DNA from: Leeuwenhoekiella parthenopeia
GTDB taxonomy: Bacteria > Bacteroidota > Bacteroidia > Flavobacteriales > Flavobacteriaceae
Length of the DNA stretch: 64,000 nucleotides
Assembly (NCBI RefSeq): GCF_020782115.1
Contig: NZ_JAJGMW010000003.1
Coordinates: 62,001 to 126,000, forward strand
Direction of reading: 5' to 3'
This document shows positions 26,487 to 35,282 of the stretch, piece by piece. A program made the position numbers and the translations under genes. Under the pieces are notes generated by a model, which saw only the letters and a program-made list of their open reading frames with translations, had not been told where the DNA came from and searched no databases. Every line of letters begins with the position of its first letter. Position 1 is the first letter of the stretch.

Positions 26487-26868
26487 CCTCGTTGATTTCC
26501 TGAGCCAAAGCCGCCAATTCTTCAGAAGACATGGCCATTTTATTCAGGAAACGGGCATCTTCCATTGTAGTAAGCGGAATTAAGTGTACGTGAACGTGCG
26601 GAACTTCAAGCCCTATAACAGAGACGCCAATACGCTTGCAATCCACTACTTTTTCCAATCCCAAAGCAACCTTTCGGCTGAAAGCCATAAGCTCCATATA
26701 ATCGGTTTCCGAAAGGTCAAATAGCTTGTTTACTTCCTTTTTGGGGATACACAAAGTGTGGCCTTTAGCATTCGGGTTGATATCCAGAATGGCGATATGC
26801 TTATCGTCTTCTGCTACAATGTGACCCGGGATTTCCCGATTGATTATTTTGGTAAAGATTGAAGGCAT
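26479..26868 (-). CDS. HIT family protein
   Basis: The 129-residue protein begins SIFTKIINREIPGHIVAEDD and carries the histidine triad as HVHVHLIPL near residue 93, where the family has HxHxH. HIT proteins are nucleotidyl hydrolases or transferases acting on purine phosphoramidates or dinucleoside polyphosphates. It follows greA on the minus strand; the 126-base gap between them is largely filled by an octamer tandem repeat that ends eight bases before its ATG. Confidence 0.93.
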   Translation of the reverse strand: MPSIFTKIINREIPGHIVAEDDKHIAILDINPNAKGHTLCIPKKEVNKLFDLSETDYMELMAFSRKVALGLEKVVDCKRIGVSVIGLEVPHVHVHLIPLTTMEDARFLNKMAMSSEELAALAQEINEAI

Positions 26869-26876
26869 CTGGCGAG

Positions 26877-26955
26877 GGTTATTGGGTTATTGGGTTATTG
26901 GGTTATTGGGTTATTGGGTTATTGGGTTATTGGGTTATTGGGTTATTGGGTTATT
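26877..26955 (+). repeat. Minisatellite of almost ten GGTTATTG octamers
   Basis: Nine perfect 8-bp units and seven bases of a tenth fill the space between the greA stop and the HIT start. On the transcribed (minus) strand the unit is CAATAACC. Because eight is not a multiple of three, all frames stay open through the array. The array lies in the HIT leader. Confidence 0.95.
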
Positions 26956-26994
26956 TAAAAAAGATATTTCATTTTGCATATTTCGTATTTCCAA

Positions 26995-27471
26995 TCAGTC
27001 TCTGCTGATTTCCAGAATATCAAACTTCATGGTGCCATTAGGAACGCTAACCTCGGCGACCTCCCCTTCCTTCTTGCCTAAAAGTCCTTTACCTATAGGA
27101 GAATCTACCGAAATCTTTCCGCTTTTCAGGTCGGCTTCACTTTGTGCAACCAGCTTATAGGTCATCACGGCTCCATTAGTCTGGTTCTTGATTTTTACGG
27201 TAGAATGCACCAAAACTTTTGAGGTGTCTAATTGCGACTCATCGATTATACGCGCATTAGCCACGATCTCCTCCATTTTAGAAATACGCATCTCCAGCAT
27301 TCCCTGAGCTTCCTTAGCCGCATCGTATTCGGCATTTTCACTCAAATCGCCTTTATCGCGTGCATCGGCTATGGCCTGTGACGCTTTAGGACGCTCAACA
27401 TCTTTAAGCTGATTGAGCTCATCCTTTAATTTTTTTAATCCTTCCGCAGTATAGTATGATACTTTACTCAT
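26995..27471 (-). CDS. greA: Transcription elongation factor GreA
   Basis: The 158-residue protein has the N-terminal coiled-coil (GLKKLKDELNQLKDVERPKA), the acidic tip region DARDKGDLSENAEYDAAKEAQG, and the C-terminal FKBP-like domain with KISVDSPIGKGLLGKKEGEVAEV. It rescues backtracked RNA polymerase. It is probably co-transcribed with the downstream HIT gene. Confidence 0.96.
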   Translation of the reverse strand: MSKVSYYTAEGLKKLKDELNQLKDVERPKASQAIADARDKGDLSENAEYDAAKEAQGMLEMRISKMEEIVANARIIDESQLDTSKVLVHSTVKIKNQTNGAVMTYKLVAQSEADLKSGKISVDSPIGKGLLGKKEGEVAEVSVPNGTMKFDILEISRD

Positions 27472-27638
27472 AACTTCGTTTCTTTATGCACAATGTGTGT
27501 GGTGTATTTTCGTTTTCAGGGTGTGTTTACTCCAAAATGGAAAAGGCCAGAGGTATAAACACAAAAAATCCCATTATAAACGGGATTTGTAGTGCTAATA
27601 TACGAAATTATTAATTCTTAGTTCTAAAATCTCACAAA

Positions 27639-28088
27639 TTGACAATGTCGTTTTCTTCGGTTTACCTAAAAAAAATTAGCTGTATTCTGGGTTTAGTACT
27701 CGTAATGAGCTCCTGCAGTTCTGATGATGCCCGTATTAACAATCCCAATCTCACGCCCATTGCTTTCAGCGTTAGCCTAAATACCAATTTACCGGAATAT
27801 AGCAATTTGCAATTCCCCGGTAATGCAGTTTATGTAGCCAATGTGGGAATACAGGGTGTTTTTGTAATCAACACCGGTACGGGAATACGTGCATGGGAGG
27901 CTGCAGATCCCAATCACGTGCCTAATCAATGTTCGGCAATGGTTTTAAACGGGGTTGAAGTAAGCTGCTCCTGTGAAGACAACACCTATAATTTGTACAC
28001 CGGTCAGGATAAAGCTCAGGGCCAGCCTTATACCCTGCTTCCGTATCGGGTTGCTCAGGAAGGAAGTTTGATTATTATTTCGAATTAG
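27639..28088 (+). CDS. Rieske-like lipoprotein with altered iron-sulfur ligands
   Basis: The 149-residue protein has a lipoprotein signal (ILGLVLVMSSCSSDD) and a C-terminal half that follows the Rieske pattern: HVPNQCSAMVLNGVEVSCSCEDNTYNLYTGQ, then YTLLPYRV. A Rieske site needs CxH and CxxH; here only cysteines at CS and CSC are seen and the histidines are missing, so a normal 2Fe-2S cluster is unlikely. Similar degenerate proteins occur in Flavobacteria. Its function is unknown. Confidence 0.7.
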   Translation: MTMSFSSVYLKKISCILGLVLVMSSCSSDDARINNPNLTPIAFSVSLNTNLPEYSNLQFPGNAVYVANVGIQGVFVINTGTGIRAWEAADPNHVPNQCSAMVLNGVEVSCSCEDNTYNLYTGQDKAQGQPYTLLPYRVAQEGSLIIISN

Positions 28089-28155
28089 GTTTACAACTCT
28101 TTGGCTTTTTAGTGTTTTTGTTGTTTGTATATTTAAGAATAAATAAAATCGCATT

Positions 28156-28398
28156 ATGGATTTAGAAACTCGAAAAATATCATTTGTTCAGGAATTTTTA
28201 CGATTACAAAATGAGGAAATCGTAACTGGTCTTGAAAATTTGATGCGTAGAAAAAAAGCAGAATTGCTCGATAAAAATCTCAAACCCTTGTCAATTGAGG
28301 AATATAATGCTGAGATTGATCAGGCAATGGAAGACTCAAAAAACGGCCGAATGATTAAAGCTGATGAATTACAATCGAAAATTAAGAAATGGAGCTAG
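28156..28398 (+). CDS. Antitoxin of module 4, paralogue of the module 1 antitoxin
   Basis: The 80-residue protein begins MDLETRKISFVQEFL and has MEDSKNG and IKKWS, aligning over its whole length with the antitoxin at 3203. The gene overlaps the toxin by 10 bases, exactly as in module 1. The antitoxin role follows from the linked toxin. Confidence 0.75.
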   Translation: MDLETRKISFVQEFLRLQNEEIVTGLENLMRRKKAELLDKNLKPLSIEEYNAEIDQAMEDSKNGRMIKADELQSKIKKWS

Positions 28399-28706
28399 AG
28401 GTTTACTGGTTGCAATTGGCCGAAAGTAAACTCGAAGACATATACGGTTATTATTCCCTGAAAGCAGGGAAAAGAATAGCCAGAAAACTAGTAAGCGGAA
28501 TAGTAGATAAAACAATAGGTCTCGACAAAAATCCTGAAATAGGTCAAATAGAAACTATTTTAGAACACAGGGATCATGAATTCAGGTATCTGGTTTTCAA
28601 AAATTATAAAATCATTTACTGGATCAACTACGAGTTTAAACGTATTGAGATTGCAAATGTTTTTGACACCAGACAGTCTCCTGAAAAAATGGATGATATC
28701 CCATAG
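28389..28706 (+). CDS. RelE/ParE-family toxin (module 4)
   Basis: The 105-residue protein starts at ATG 28389 (MELEVYWLQLAESKL) and aligns end to end with the module 1 toxin: IARKLVSGIV, PEIGQIETIL, EFRYLVFKNYKIIYW and the final NVFDTRQSPEKM. Both modules probably derive from one duplication or from two gains of the same family. It is convergent with the TonB receptor gene. Confidence 0.85.
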   Translation: MELEVYWLQLAESKLEDIYGYYSLKAGKRIARKLVSGIVDKTIGLDKNPEIGQIETILEHRDHEFRYLVFKNYKIIYWINYEFKRIEIANVFDTRQSPEKMDDIP

Positions 28707-28760
28707 GGGATAAAAAAGTTTCAACTTGATTCTTCAGCCCTTCAATTTAAACCAAAAAAA

Positions 28761-28792
28761 AAACTGCCCGAAGATTAACCCCGGACAGCTTT
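28761..28792 (-). terminator. Terminator of the thiamine-regulated TonB receptor gene
   Basis: On the minus strand CTGTCCGG and CGGGCAG form a stem with a loop of about ten bases, followed by a run of ten T. It lies about 20 bases after the receptor stop. Confidence 0.8.
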
Positions 28793-28813
28793 CAATTACT
28801 CAATCATAAAGTT

Positions 28814-31036
28814 TTAAAATCGAACGCTGGCACCCACTAAAAAGTTGATTTTTGCCTGCGGATAGTATCTTGCTTCTTCAATGGTTTTTACCGTTCCTGG
28901 ATTGGAAAAATCATCATCGTAGGTATAAAAATAGCCATTGGAGACGTATTCTTCACTTAGGAAATTGTTTACTAGCAACGTAAGTGTAATCGATTTGGCA
29001 AAGCCCAATGCTCCCAAATCATACTGTGCATTGAAGTCATTTACAAAATAGGCATCCAGCTTCGAGCTTTCTGCATCAATGTTGCCTAAATACTGCTCGC
29101 CAACATATTTAGACAATAATGACAGCCGCAATCCTTTCGTTGGAAAATAATCTATACGGTTTGCTGTCACGACATTTGGCGAATAGGAAATATTGGTATT
29201 TCCTAAATTCTGAAGTTCCCCATCCCGCTCAAAGAAAAAATCCCTATTTTTATTGGTACTCAACGCAATGTTAGGTGTCGTAGCCAGCATACCCGGTATG
29301 ATCTCCAGGCCTGCCTCAATCTCCACACCCAGTCTATAGCTTGATCCGCTGTTTTGACGAATGGGCGCTCCCACATCATCAATAGCACCGGTAAGCACGA
29401 GTTGATTGCGGTAATCCATATAATAGGCATTAGCATAAATCCGGGCGCGATCTGTAGTATATCGGTAGCCCAATTCAAAATCATTAAGACTTTCAGGAAC
29501 GGGATTTCCGTTTTCAAAATCGGTACGGTTGGGTTCGCGATTGGCCCGTGCGTATGACGCATAGATACGATTTGATTCATCTAAGGTGATAGTCACACCG
29601 GCTTTGGGATTAAAAAACGAATAGTTCTCGTCGATTATAAAATCTTCGCGGTCGTTATCTATCCCGTCTGTCTCATAACTTATAAAACGGCCCTGTACAT
29701 CTCCAAAGACACTCCATATATCGTCAATTCTCCAGGTTGCTTTGGCAAATGTGGTAAACTCGTTCTTATCTGCAGTACCAAAATAGTAGCGGTATCCGGC
29801 TTCTTCAGTCTTCGAAAAATAGCGGGCCCAGACAATTTCGCCATAATGATCTCCACTATACAAACTACCAAAAATCCCCGCATCAAAATCGATGTTTTCG
29901 TCAGAATAATTGGTGGTCAAATTCGCCACATAATAGCGGTTATCTAACCAGCGACGGCGTATTAAATCGGTATCGGTTTGCAATTCGCCATCTACTTCAT
30001 AAGGCTCCCAGCCTAAAGCTTCAAATGTTGCATCATTGGTGTACATTATATTTTCATAATACCAGGAATCCACATATTCCTCATAAAATCCGCGCCCCAT
30101 GGTATAGTTCAACGCCAGATTTGTAGACCAGCCGCCACCGTACTTCTGGTTCCACAATAGCTGCACATGATCCTGCTTGTAATTATCAACCTGATTGTTG
30201 TAAAAGCCTTCAAAATTGCCTTCATCATCATACTGAAATCCTATGGGATTAAACCTGCGATCTGTTGCCAGGGTTTCGGAATCAATCCCGTTCCAGGACT
30301 GATAAGTGATCTCATGGCCACCAAAAACGATAGCTTTAAGCAAGGTGTTTTCATCCCGGAAAGAACCCTGAAGAAAATAAGATTTCAGATCTGAACTGGC
30401 GCGATCTACATAGCCGTCTGATTTAATGGCCGAAAGCCTTCCGGAAAAACTAAAATGATCACTAATGAGGCCGGTACCGAATTTTACATTAGCCCGGCTG
30501 GTGTTAAACGATCCGCCCGAAGCATTTACTTCGGCATACGCTTTATCGTCTGCCGCATCGGTCAGGATGTTTAAGCTGGCTCCAAAAGCTCCCGCACCGT
30601 TTGTAGAAGTCCCCACCCCGCGCTGCAATTGCACGCTCTGGATAGAACTGCTAAAGTCCTGAAGGTTCACAAAAAAAGTTCCCAGACTCTCTGCGTCGTT
30701 ATACGGAATACCGTTTATAGTCACATTGATTCCCTGATTTCCCGTACCCCGTACCCGGAATCCTGTGTAACCAATGCCGGCACCGGCGTCTGAGGTGGTG
30801 ACCACACTGGGCAGGTAGTTGAGCAAAATAGGCAAATCCTGCCCCAGATTGCGCTCCTCGATTTCCTGTTTAGAAAGGTTGCTGTAGGTGATGGGAGAGT
30901 CGGCATCAACCCTAATGGATTGCACCAGAACTTCGTCCAGTTTGTTGACTTCGGTCGTGTCTATGACCGGTTTTTGTTGTGCGAGTGCGCCAAAAGTTGT
31001 TAGGCTGGCAGCACAGGCGAATAAAAGAGTTTTCAT
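28814..31036 (-). CDS. TonB-dependent outer-membrane receptor under TPP riboswitch control
   Basis: The protein of about 740 residues starts MKTLLFACAASLTTFGALAQ at ATG 31036 (the frame is open to 31069). It has a plug domain (LPILLNYLPSVVTTSDAGAG, GFRVRGTGNQGINVTINGIPYNDAES) and a beta-barrel ending in NFLVGASVRF, with a terminal aromatic residue as in outer-membrane proteins. The leader contains a TPP riboswitch, so the likely cargo is thiamine or a precursor such as HMP or a thiazole. This class of thiamine-regulated receptors has been predicted before in Bacteroidetes. No other transport gene adjoins it. Confidence 0.9.
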   Translation of the reverse strand: MKTLLFACAASLTTFGALAQQKPVIDTTEVNKLDEVLVQSIRVDADSPITYSNLSKQEIEERNLGQDLPILLNYLPSVVTTSDAGAGIGYTGFRVRGTGNQGINVTINGIPYNDAESLGTFFVNLQDFSSSIQSVQLQRGVGTSTNGAGAFGASLNILTDAADDKAYAEVNASGGSFNTSRANVKFGTGLISDHFSFSGRLSAIKSDGYVDRASSDLKSYFLQGSFRDENTLLKAIVFGGHEITYQSWNGIDSETLATDRRFNPIGFQYDDEGNFEGFYNNQVDNYKQDHVQLLWNQKYGGGWSTNLALNYTMGRGFYEEYVDSWYYENIMYTNDATFEALGWEPYEVDGELQTDTDLIRRRWLDNRYYVANLTTNYSDENIDFDAGIFGSLYSGDHYGEIVWARYFSKTEEAGYRYYFGTADKNEFTTFAKATWRIDDIWSVFGDVQGRFISYETDGIDNDREDFIIDENYSFFNPKAGVTITLDESNRIYASYARANREPNRTDFENGNPVPESLNDFELGYRYTTDRARIYANAYYMDYRNQLVLTGAIDDVGAPIRQNSGSSYRLGVEIEAGLEIIPGMLATTPNIALSTNKNRDFFFERDGELQNLGNTNISYSPNVVTANRIDYFPTKGLRLSLLSKYVGEQYLGNIDAESSKLDAYFVNDFNAQYDLGALGFAKSITLTLLVNNFLSEEYVSNGYFYTYDDDFSNPGTVKTIEEARYYPQAKINFLVGASVRF

Positions 31037-31139
31037 CCGTAAAATGATTTTTACGAATAAAAGGGGCAATTATTCCGTGTTACTATTAGTTAATAAATGC
31101 AATGTTGCTTAAAATTCAACCGATCGTCACCGGCATTTT

Positions 31140-31238
31140 AAGCGTTTCCCTTGGCAGCATTATCCGCCCAGGTTCATTGGGTATGATCTCAGCTCGCTTT
31201 CCGGTCACCCGGAAGTTTAAGCACCCCTTTGAGATTAG
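31140..31238 (-). promoter_or_regulatory. TPP (THI-box) riboswitch
   Basis: Read on the minus strand, the leader has AAAGGGGTGC, then GCTGAGATCATACCCA, TGAACCTGG, GGATAATGC and AAGGGAAACG in the order and spacing of the THI box. The conserved CUGAGA and the GGAUAAUGC with AGGGA pairing are present. It ends about 105 bases before the receptor ATG. A GC-rich inverted repeat (CCGGTGACGATCGG region, 31121-31134) follows and may be part of the expression platform. Confidence 0.95.
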
Positions 31239-31319
31239 GCGGCAAATGTAAGGCAATAAAACTGTTTTTATAAAAGATTTAAGGAGTTTTCCCTGCTTCA
31301 GACTTAATTTTAATTTTCA

Positions 31320-33731
31320 ATGAAAAACACCAAAAGATCCATAACGCTCAAAGTACTTACTGGTTATATAATGATCGGATTGCTCGTATTTTTGGCTATT
31401 TGGCTTATTTACCCCGAATTAAAAAAAGTAATCTACCCCCCTCAACAAGAGCAGACGGCCAATAAAAAACTCACGTACATCAGCAACGCGCTTAGTTATT
31501 TATACAAGGCTGAAACTATAGGCAGAACCGCTATGGCCACGGGGTCTCTAGATCAGTTTAATACCTATACCCAGGTGGCAGACAGTATTGATCAGGCGAT
31601 AGACTCACTACAGTTAATTACTGCAAGAAAAAATCAAAAAACGCAGCTCGACAGCATTCAACTATTGCTGGGTGAAAAAACCAAGAATATCAAAACCATG
31701 GTGCGCCTGCGCCAGGAGCAATATTCACGTAATTATTATGACGAAGCTTTATCTGAATTGATCAAAGAAGACATCTATTTTGAAGATTACGCTAATGATC
31801 CGCGACTCGATTCTTTGGACCCCTATTCAAAAAAAGTAGTGGTTGATTTGATGGAATACATTAGAAAAGACAACGCCGATAAAGATCAAAACATGACGGC
31901 AATGGCCCAAACCGTTAGGGAAACCCTTGCCAGGATCGAAGCTCGCAAGAAAGAACTGGAATTAAATATCATCAACAGGGAAAACAATTTACTGGGTAAT
32001 GATCGTAACCTCAACCTGAAAATTCGCAATCTCTTAAACGCTCTTGAACGCGAAAGTTCTCTTACGGCAAGAGAGCGCGAGGCAGAACTCAATAACCGCA
32101 TTGCTGCTATTACTAAAACACTTCAAATCATAGGCCTTATAAGTATCGTCCTGGCAATCGGGTTTATCATACTTATTTTCAAAGACGCCTCACGCAGCCA
32201 GCAGTACAACAAGGACTTGCAGAAAAGCAACGAGGTGACTCAATCGCTTTTAAAAAGCCGCGAACAATTGATGGCTACCATCACGCACGATATGCGTTCG
32301 CCATTAAATACGGTCATAGGTTTTACCGATTTGCTCAAAAAAACACCCTTAGAACCCAAGCAACAGCGCTATCTGGAAACTGTAGAAAAATCTGGAGATT
32401 ATATTCTGAATCTGGTCAACGACCTGCTCGATTTTTCAAAACTTGAAGCCGGTAAAATCAAGATTGAAAACATTCCGTTTAATCCTGAAAAACTTGTAAA
32501 TGATGTGCTTGTCGTGAGTTTACCCAAACCGCTTAAGGAAGGGATTGAGATAACTACACATATAGGCGAAGAAGTAAATCAGCTATTTATAAGTGATCCC
32601 TTTCGCATAAAGCAAATTTTAAGTAATCTCGTAACCAACGCTTATAAATTTACCCAGAGCGGAAGCATTACAATCACAGCAAATTACCAATCGGGTGAGT
32701 TAATTTTTAAAGTTATAGACACCGGATGCGGAATTCCTAAAGAGCAACAAGAGCATATTTTTAAAGAGTTTGCACAGGCCGAAAAAACCACCCAGCGTAA
32801 ATTTGGAGGCTTTGGTCTGGGACTTTCTATTTCCCGGCGACTTACCACATTGCTCAAAGGTGACCTGAAATTAGAAAGCACACCTCATAAAGGGAGTACG
32901 TTTACCCTAATCATACCGGTTAAAAAGTCAGGACAGCTTGAAGAAAGTCCTTCAAAAAATCAAAGCCCGGCAGCCACAGAAAAAATTCTTATTCAGCACG
33001 TTTTGCTGGTAGATGATGAACCGGCACAATTGCAACTTGCCCGGGCATTATTTGCAAATTATGATTTGCAGGTAACTACTGCTTTTAACGGAGCGGAAGC
33101 TTTAGAACTCCTCAATAAAAATAGACCTGATCTTATTCTTACAGACATTCAAATGCCGGTGATGGATGGAATTTCATTGATAAAAGAATTGAAAAAAAGC
33201 AAACAGTTAAAAACAATTCCGGTTATTGCGCTTAGTGGTAATGCTACCTTAAAAAAATCAGATTACCGGTTTTTCGGGTTTGCCACGCATTTAGAAAAAC
33301 CCTTTAAACCCGCTGATCTCATACAGACTGTTGAGACTATCGGGATGCTGAAAACCAAAGCTTCAATTGCAGAAGGGGATCACATAGAATCAAAAAAAAC
33401 GCATTTCTCACTAAATCAACTACGGGCTTTTACCGGAAATGATCAACAGGCGCTAGCCAGCATACTGCATATTTTTACCACCAGTACAGCTGAAAATCTG
33501 TTAGCATTAGAGCAAAACAAGCACGATACTGACAGTATTAAAGAGATTGCTCATAAAATGTTGCCTATGATCCGGCAACTTGAAGCGCACACCTTAATCG
33601 CCCTTCTGGAAAAGCTGGAAGGTTTAAAGCCTAATGAGCAGCCAAAAAGTAATCTTTCAGAAATTCTTGCAGAAGTACGGGAGCAAAGTCAGATTTTGCT
33701 CGAAGAAATCGGGCAGTATCTTAAAGCTTAA
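31320..33731 (+). CDS. Hybrid sensor histidine kinase with receiver and Hpt domains
   Basis: The 803-residue protein has a membrane helix at about residues 12-30, a long extracytoplasmic helical region (30-260) without recognised fold, a second helix near 268-286, a HisKA domain with ITHDMRSPLN near residue 322, and HATPase with NLVTNAYKFT, DTGCGIP and FGGFGLGLSIS. A receiver follows, with VDDEPAQ and LTDIQMPVMDG near residue 603, then an Hpt-like domain with IAHKML near residue 743. Such a His-Asp-His chain can pass phosphate to a separate regulator, most simply the sigma-54 regulator encoded convergently with an 11-base overlap. Confidence 0.93.
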   Translation: MKNTKRSITLKVLTGYIMIGLLVFLAIWLIYPELKKVIYPPQQEQTANKKLTYISNALSYLYKAETIGRTAMATGSLDQFNTYTQVADSIDQAIDSLQLITARKNQKTQLDSIQLLLGEKTKNIKTMVRLRQEQYSRNYYDEALSELIKEDIYFEDYANDPRLDSLDPYSKKVVVDLMEYIRKDNADKDQNMTAMAQTVRETLARIEARKKELELNIINRENNLLGNDRNLNLKIRNLLNALERESSLTAREREAELNNRIAAITKTLQIIGLISIVLAIGFIILIFKDASRSQQYNKDLQKSNEVTQSLLKSREQLMATITHDMRSPLNTVIGFTDLLKKTPLEPKQQRYLETVEKSGDYILNLVNDLLDFSKLEAGKIKIENIPFNPEKLVNDVLVVSLPKPLKEGIEITTHIGEEVNQLFISDPFRIKQILSNLVTNAYKFTQSGSITITANYQSGELIFKVIDTGCGIPKEQQEHIFKEFAQAEKTTQRKFGGFGLGLSISRRLTTLLKGDLKLESTPHKGSTFTLIIPVKKSGQLEESPSKNQSPAATEKILIQHVLLVDDEPAQLQLARALFANYDLQVTTAFNGAEALELLNKNRPDLILTDIQMPVMDGISLIKELKKSKQLKTIPVIALSGNATLKKSDYRFFGFATHLEKPFKPADLIQTVETIGMLKTKASIAEGDHIESKKTHFSLNQLRAFTGNDQQALASILHIFTTSTAENLLALEQNKHDTDSIKEIAHKMLPMIRQLEAHTLIALLEKLEGLKPNEQPKSNLSEILAEVREQSQILLEEIGQYLKA

Positions 33732-35079
33732 TCCCGTAGTGTTTTAATTTATTATAAAGCGTTTTTCGGTCGATATCCAGCAGGCGTGCAGCTTTACTTT
33801 TATTTCCTCCCGCCTGTTCCAGAGCATCCAGTATGCGCTCCTGCTCATTTTCGGCATTATAAAGCGAAAAGGGATTATGCGTTGTATCGCGCTTCACCAG
33901 CAATTCTTGTGGTAAAATTGAAAGGGGAATAATCTCATCGGTACTCAGCAAAACCGAACGTTTAACTACATTTTTTAATTGTCTCAGATTGCCCGGCCAC
34001 TCATAATTCTTTATCGCTTCGACAGCCTCGTCTGAAAACCCGGTTACCTGTTTTTCCAACTCTGCGTTTGCCTGATCCAGAAGAACATAAACAAAAAGCA
34101 TCAAATCTTCCCGACGCTCCTTAAGACTGGGCATCCTGATCGAAAATTCATTCAACCTGTGATAAAGATCCTCCCTAAACTCACCAGCTTCAATGGCTTT
34201 TTCCAAATCTTCGTTGGTTGCTGCTATAACCCGTATGTCTACTGAAATTTCAGTATTACTACCCACGGGCTTTACTTTGCGCTCCTGTAATGCCCTCAGG
34301 AGCTGTACCTGCAACTCGTAAGACAAATTACCTATTTCGTCAAGAAATAAGGTTCCGCCATTTGCTGCTTCAAAATGCCCCACTTTGTCAGAGACAGCTC
34401 CGGTAAACGAACCCTTTACGTGACCAAAAAACTCACTCCCGGCCAGTTCTTTTGGTATTGCACCACAATCAACAGCTATAAAAGCAGCTTCCTTTCGCTT
34501 ACTCTTATCGTGAATACTTTTGGCTACATATTCCTTCCCCGTACCGCTGTCACCTATGATTAAAATAGACATGTTTGTTGGGGCAACGAGATCTACATAA
34601 TTATTCAGCTTTAACGCTGCATCGCTCACACCTACTATAAAGTCTGATTTCGCGCCCGAAGTACTCCCTGATACAGCTCCGGTTGATTTCGTATTTTGTT
34701 GGTCTGCACCTTCCTGGGGCTTTACTTCAAGATTTTTTTTAATGATGCTGAGAAGTTCATCGGGACGTACCGGTTTTGAAATATAATCAACAGCACCCCG
34801 CTTCATCGCTTCGACAGCTTTATTCACTTCAGCATAACCGGTCATCAGGATAACCGGACACACCTTACTGCTGTCATTTACCCACTTCAATATACTCAGC
34901 CCATCGTCGTCAGGCAATCGCACGTCGGTAATGATCAGATCAAATTGCTCTTCTTTCAACTTATTCTTAGCCTGAGATGCTGTGAAGGCAGCAGTCACCT
35001 GAAAACCGTTCTTTTCTAAAAAGGTTTCCAGCATTTTACAAAATGCCACATCATCTTCTATTAGTAATATTTTGGCCAA
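33721..35079 (-). CDS. Sigma-54-dependent response regulator (NtrC family)
   Basis: The 452-residue protein has a receiver (LLIEDDVAFCK, phosphoacceptor in LIITDVRLPDDDG near residue 53), a AAA+ domain with Walker A GDSGTGKE near residue 177, GAFTGA (GSFTGAVSD) near residue 228, Walker B GGTLFLDEIG, and a C-terminal Fis-type helix-turn-helix (NKSKAARLLDIDRKTLYNKL). It activates RNA polymerase with sigma-54. The gene is convergent with the hybrid kinase, its probable partner. No clear -24/-12 promoter was found nearby. Confidence 0.95.
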   Translation of the reverse strand: MAKILLIEDDVAFCKMLETFLEKNGFQVTAAFTASQAKNKLKEEQFDLIITDVRLPDDDGLSILKWVNDSSKVCPVILMTGYAEVNKAVEAMKRGAVDYISKPVRPDELLSIIKKNLEVKPQEGADQQNTKSTGAVSGSTSGAKSDFIVGVSDAALKLNNYVDLVAPTNMSILIIGDSGTGKEYVAKSIHDKSKRKEAAFIAVDCGAIPKELAGSEFFGHVKGSFTGAVSDKVGHFEAANGGTLFLDEIGNLSYELQVQLLRALQERKVKPVGSNTEISVDIRVIAATNEDLEKAIEAGEFREDLYHRLNEFSIRMPSLKERREDLMLFVYVLLDQANAELEKQVTGFSDEAVEAIKNYEWPGNLRQLKNVVKRSVLLSTDEIIPLSILPQELLVKRDTTHNPFSLYNAENEQERILDALEQAGGNKSKAARLLDIDRKTLYNKLKHYGIKL

Positions 35080-35197
35080 ACCGATAAATTTTATTTAAAA
35101 GTACAAACACCTTTAATTTTGCTAGAGTTCCGTATCCTAAAAAAGGTTAAACAAACCCATTTTTAAGAGAACGTTCCAGATAGGTATATGGTATACG

Positions 35198-35232
35198 CAA
35201 AAAAGCCCCGACTTGCATCGGGGCTTACCTTT
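35198..35232 (-). terminator. Terminator of the two small secreted-protein genes
   Basis: AAGCCCCGA and TCGGGGCTT form a perfect stem with a six-base loop, followed by TTTTTT on the minus strand. Confidence 0.88.
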
Positions 35233-35282
35233 TGAATCATTAACCATTCTACAATTAAGAATTCAAAAATGGGAAACTTAAC

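Noticed and set aside
26840-27160. Open frame through the octamer repeat with a repetitive hydrophobic peptide
   Set aside because: The frame is open only because the octamer has no stop in any frame; it overlaps greA and has no start signal.
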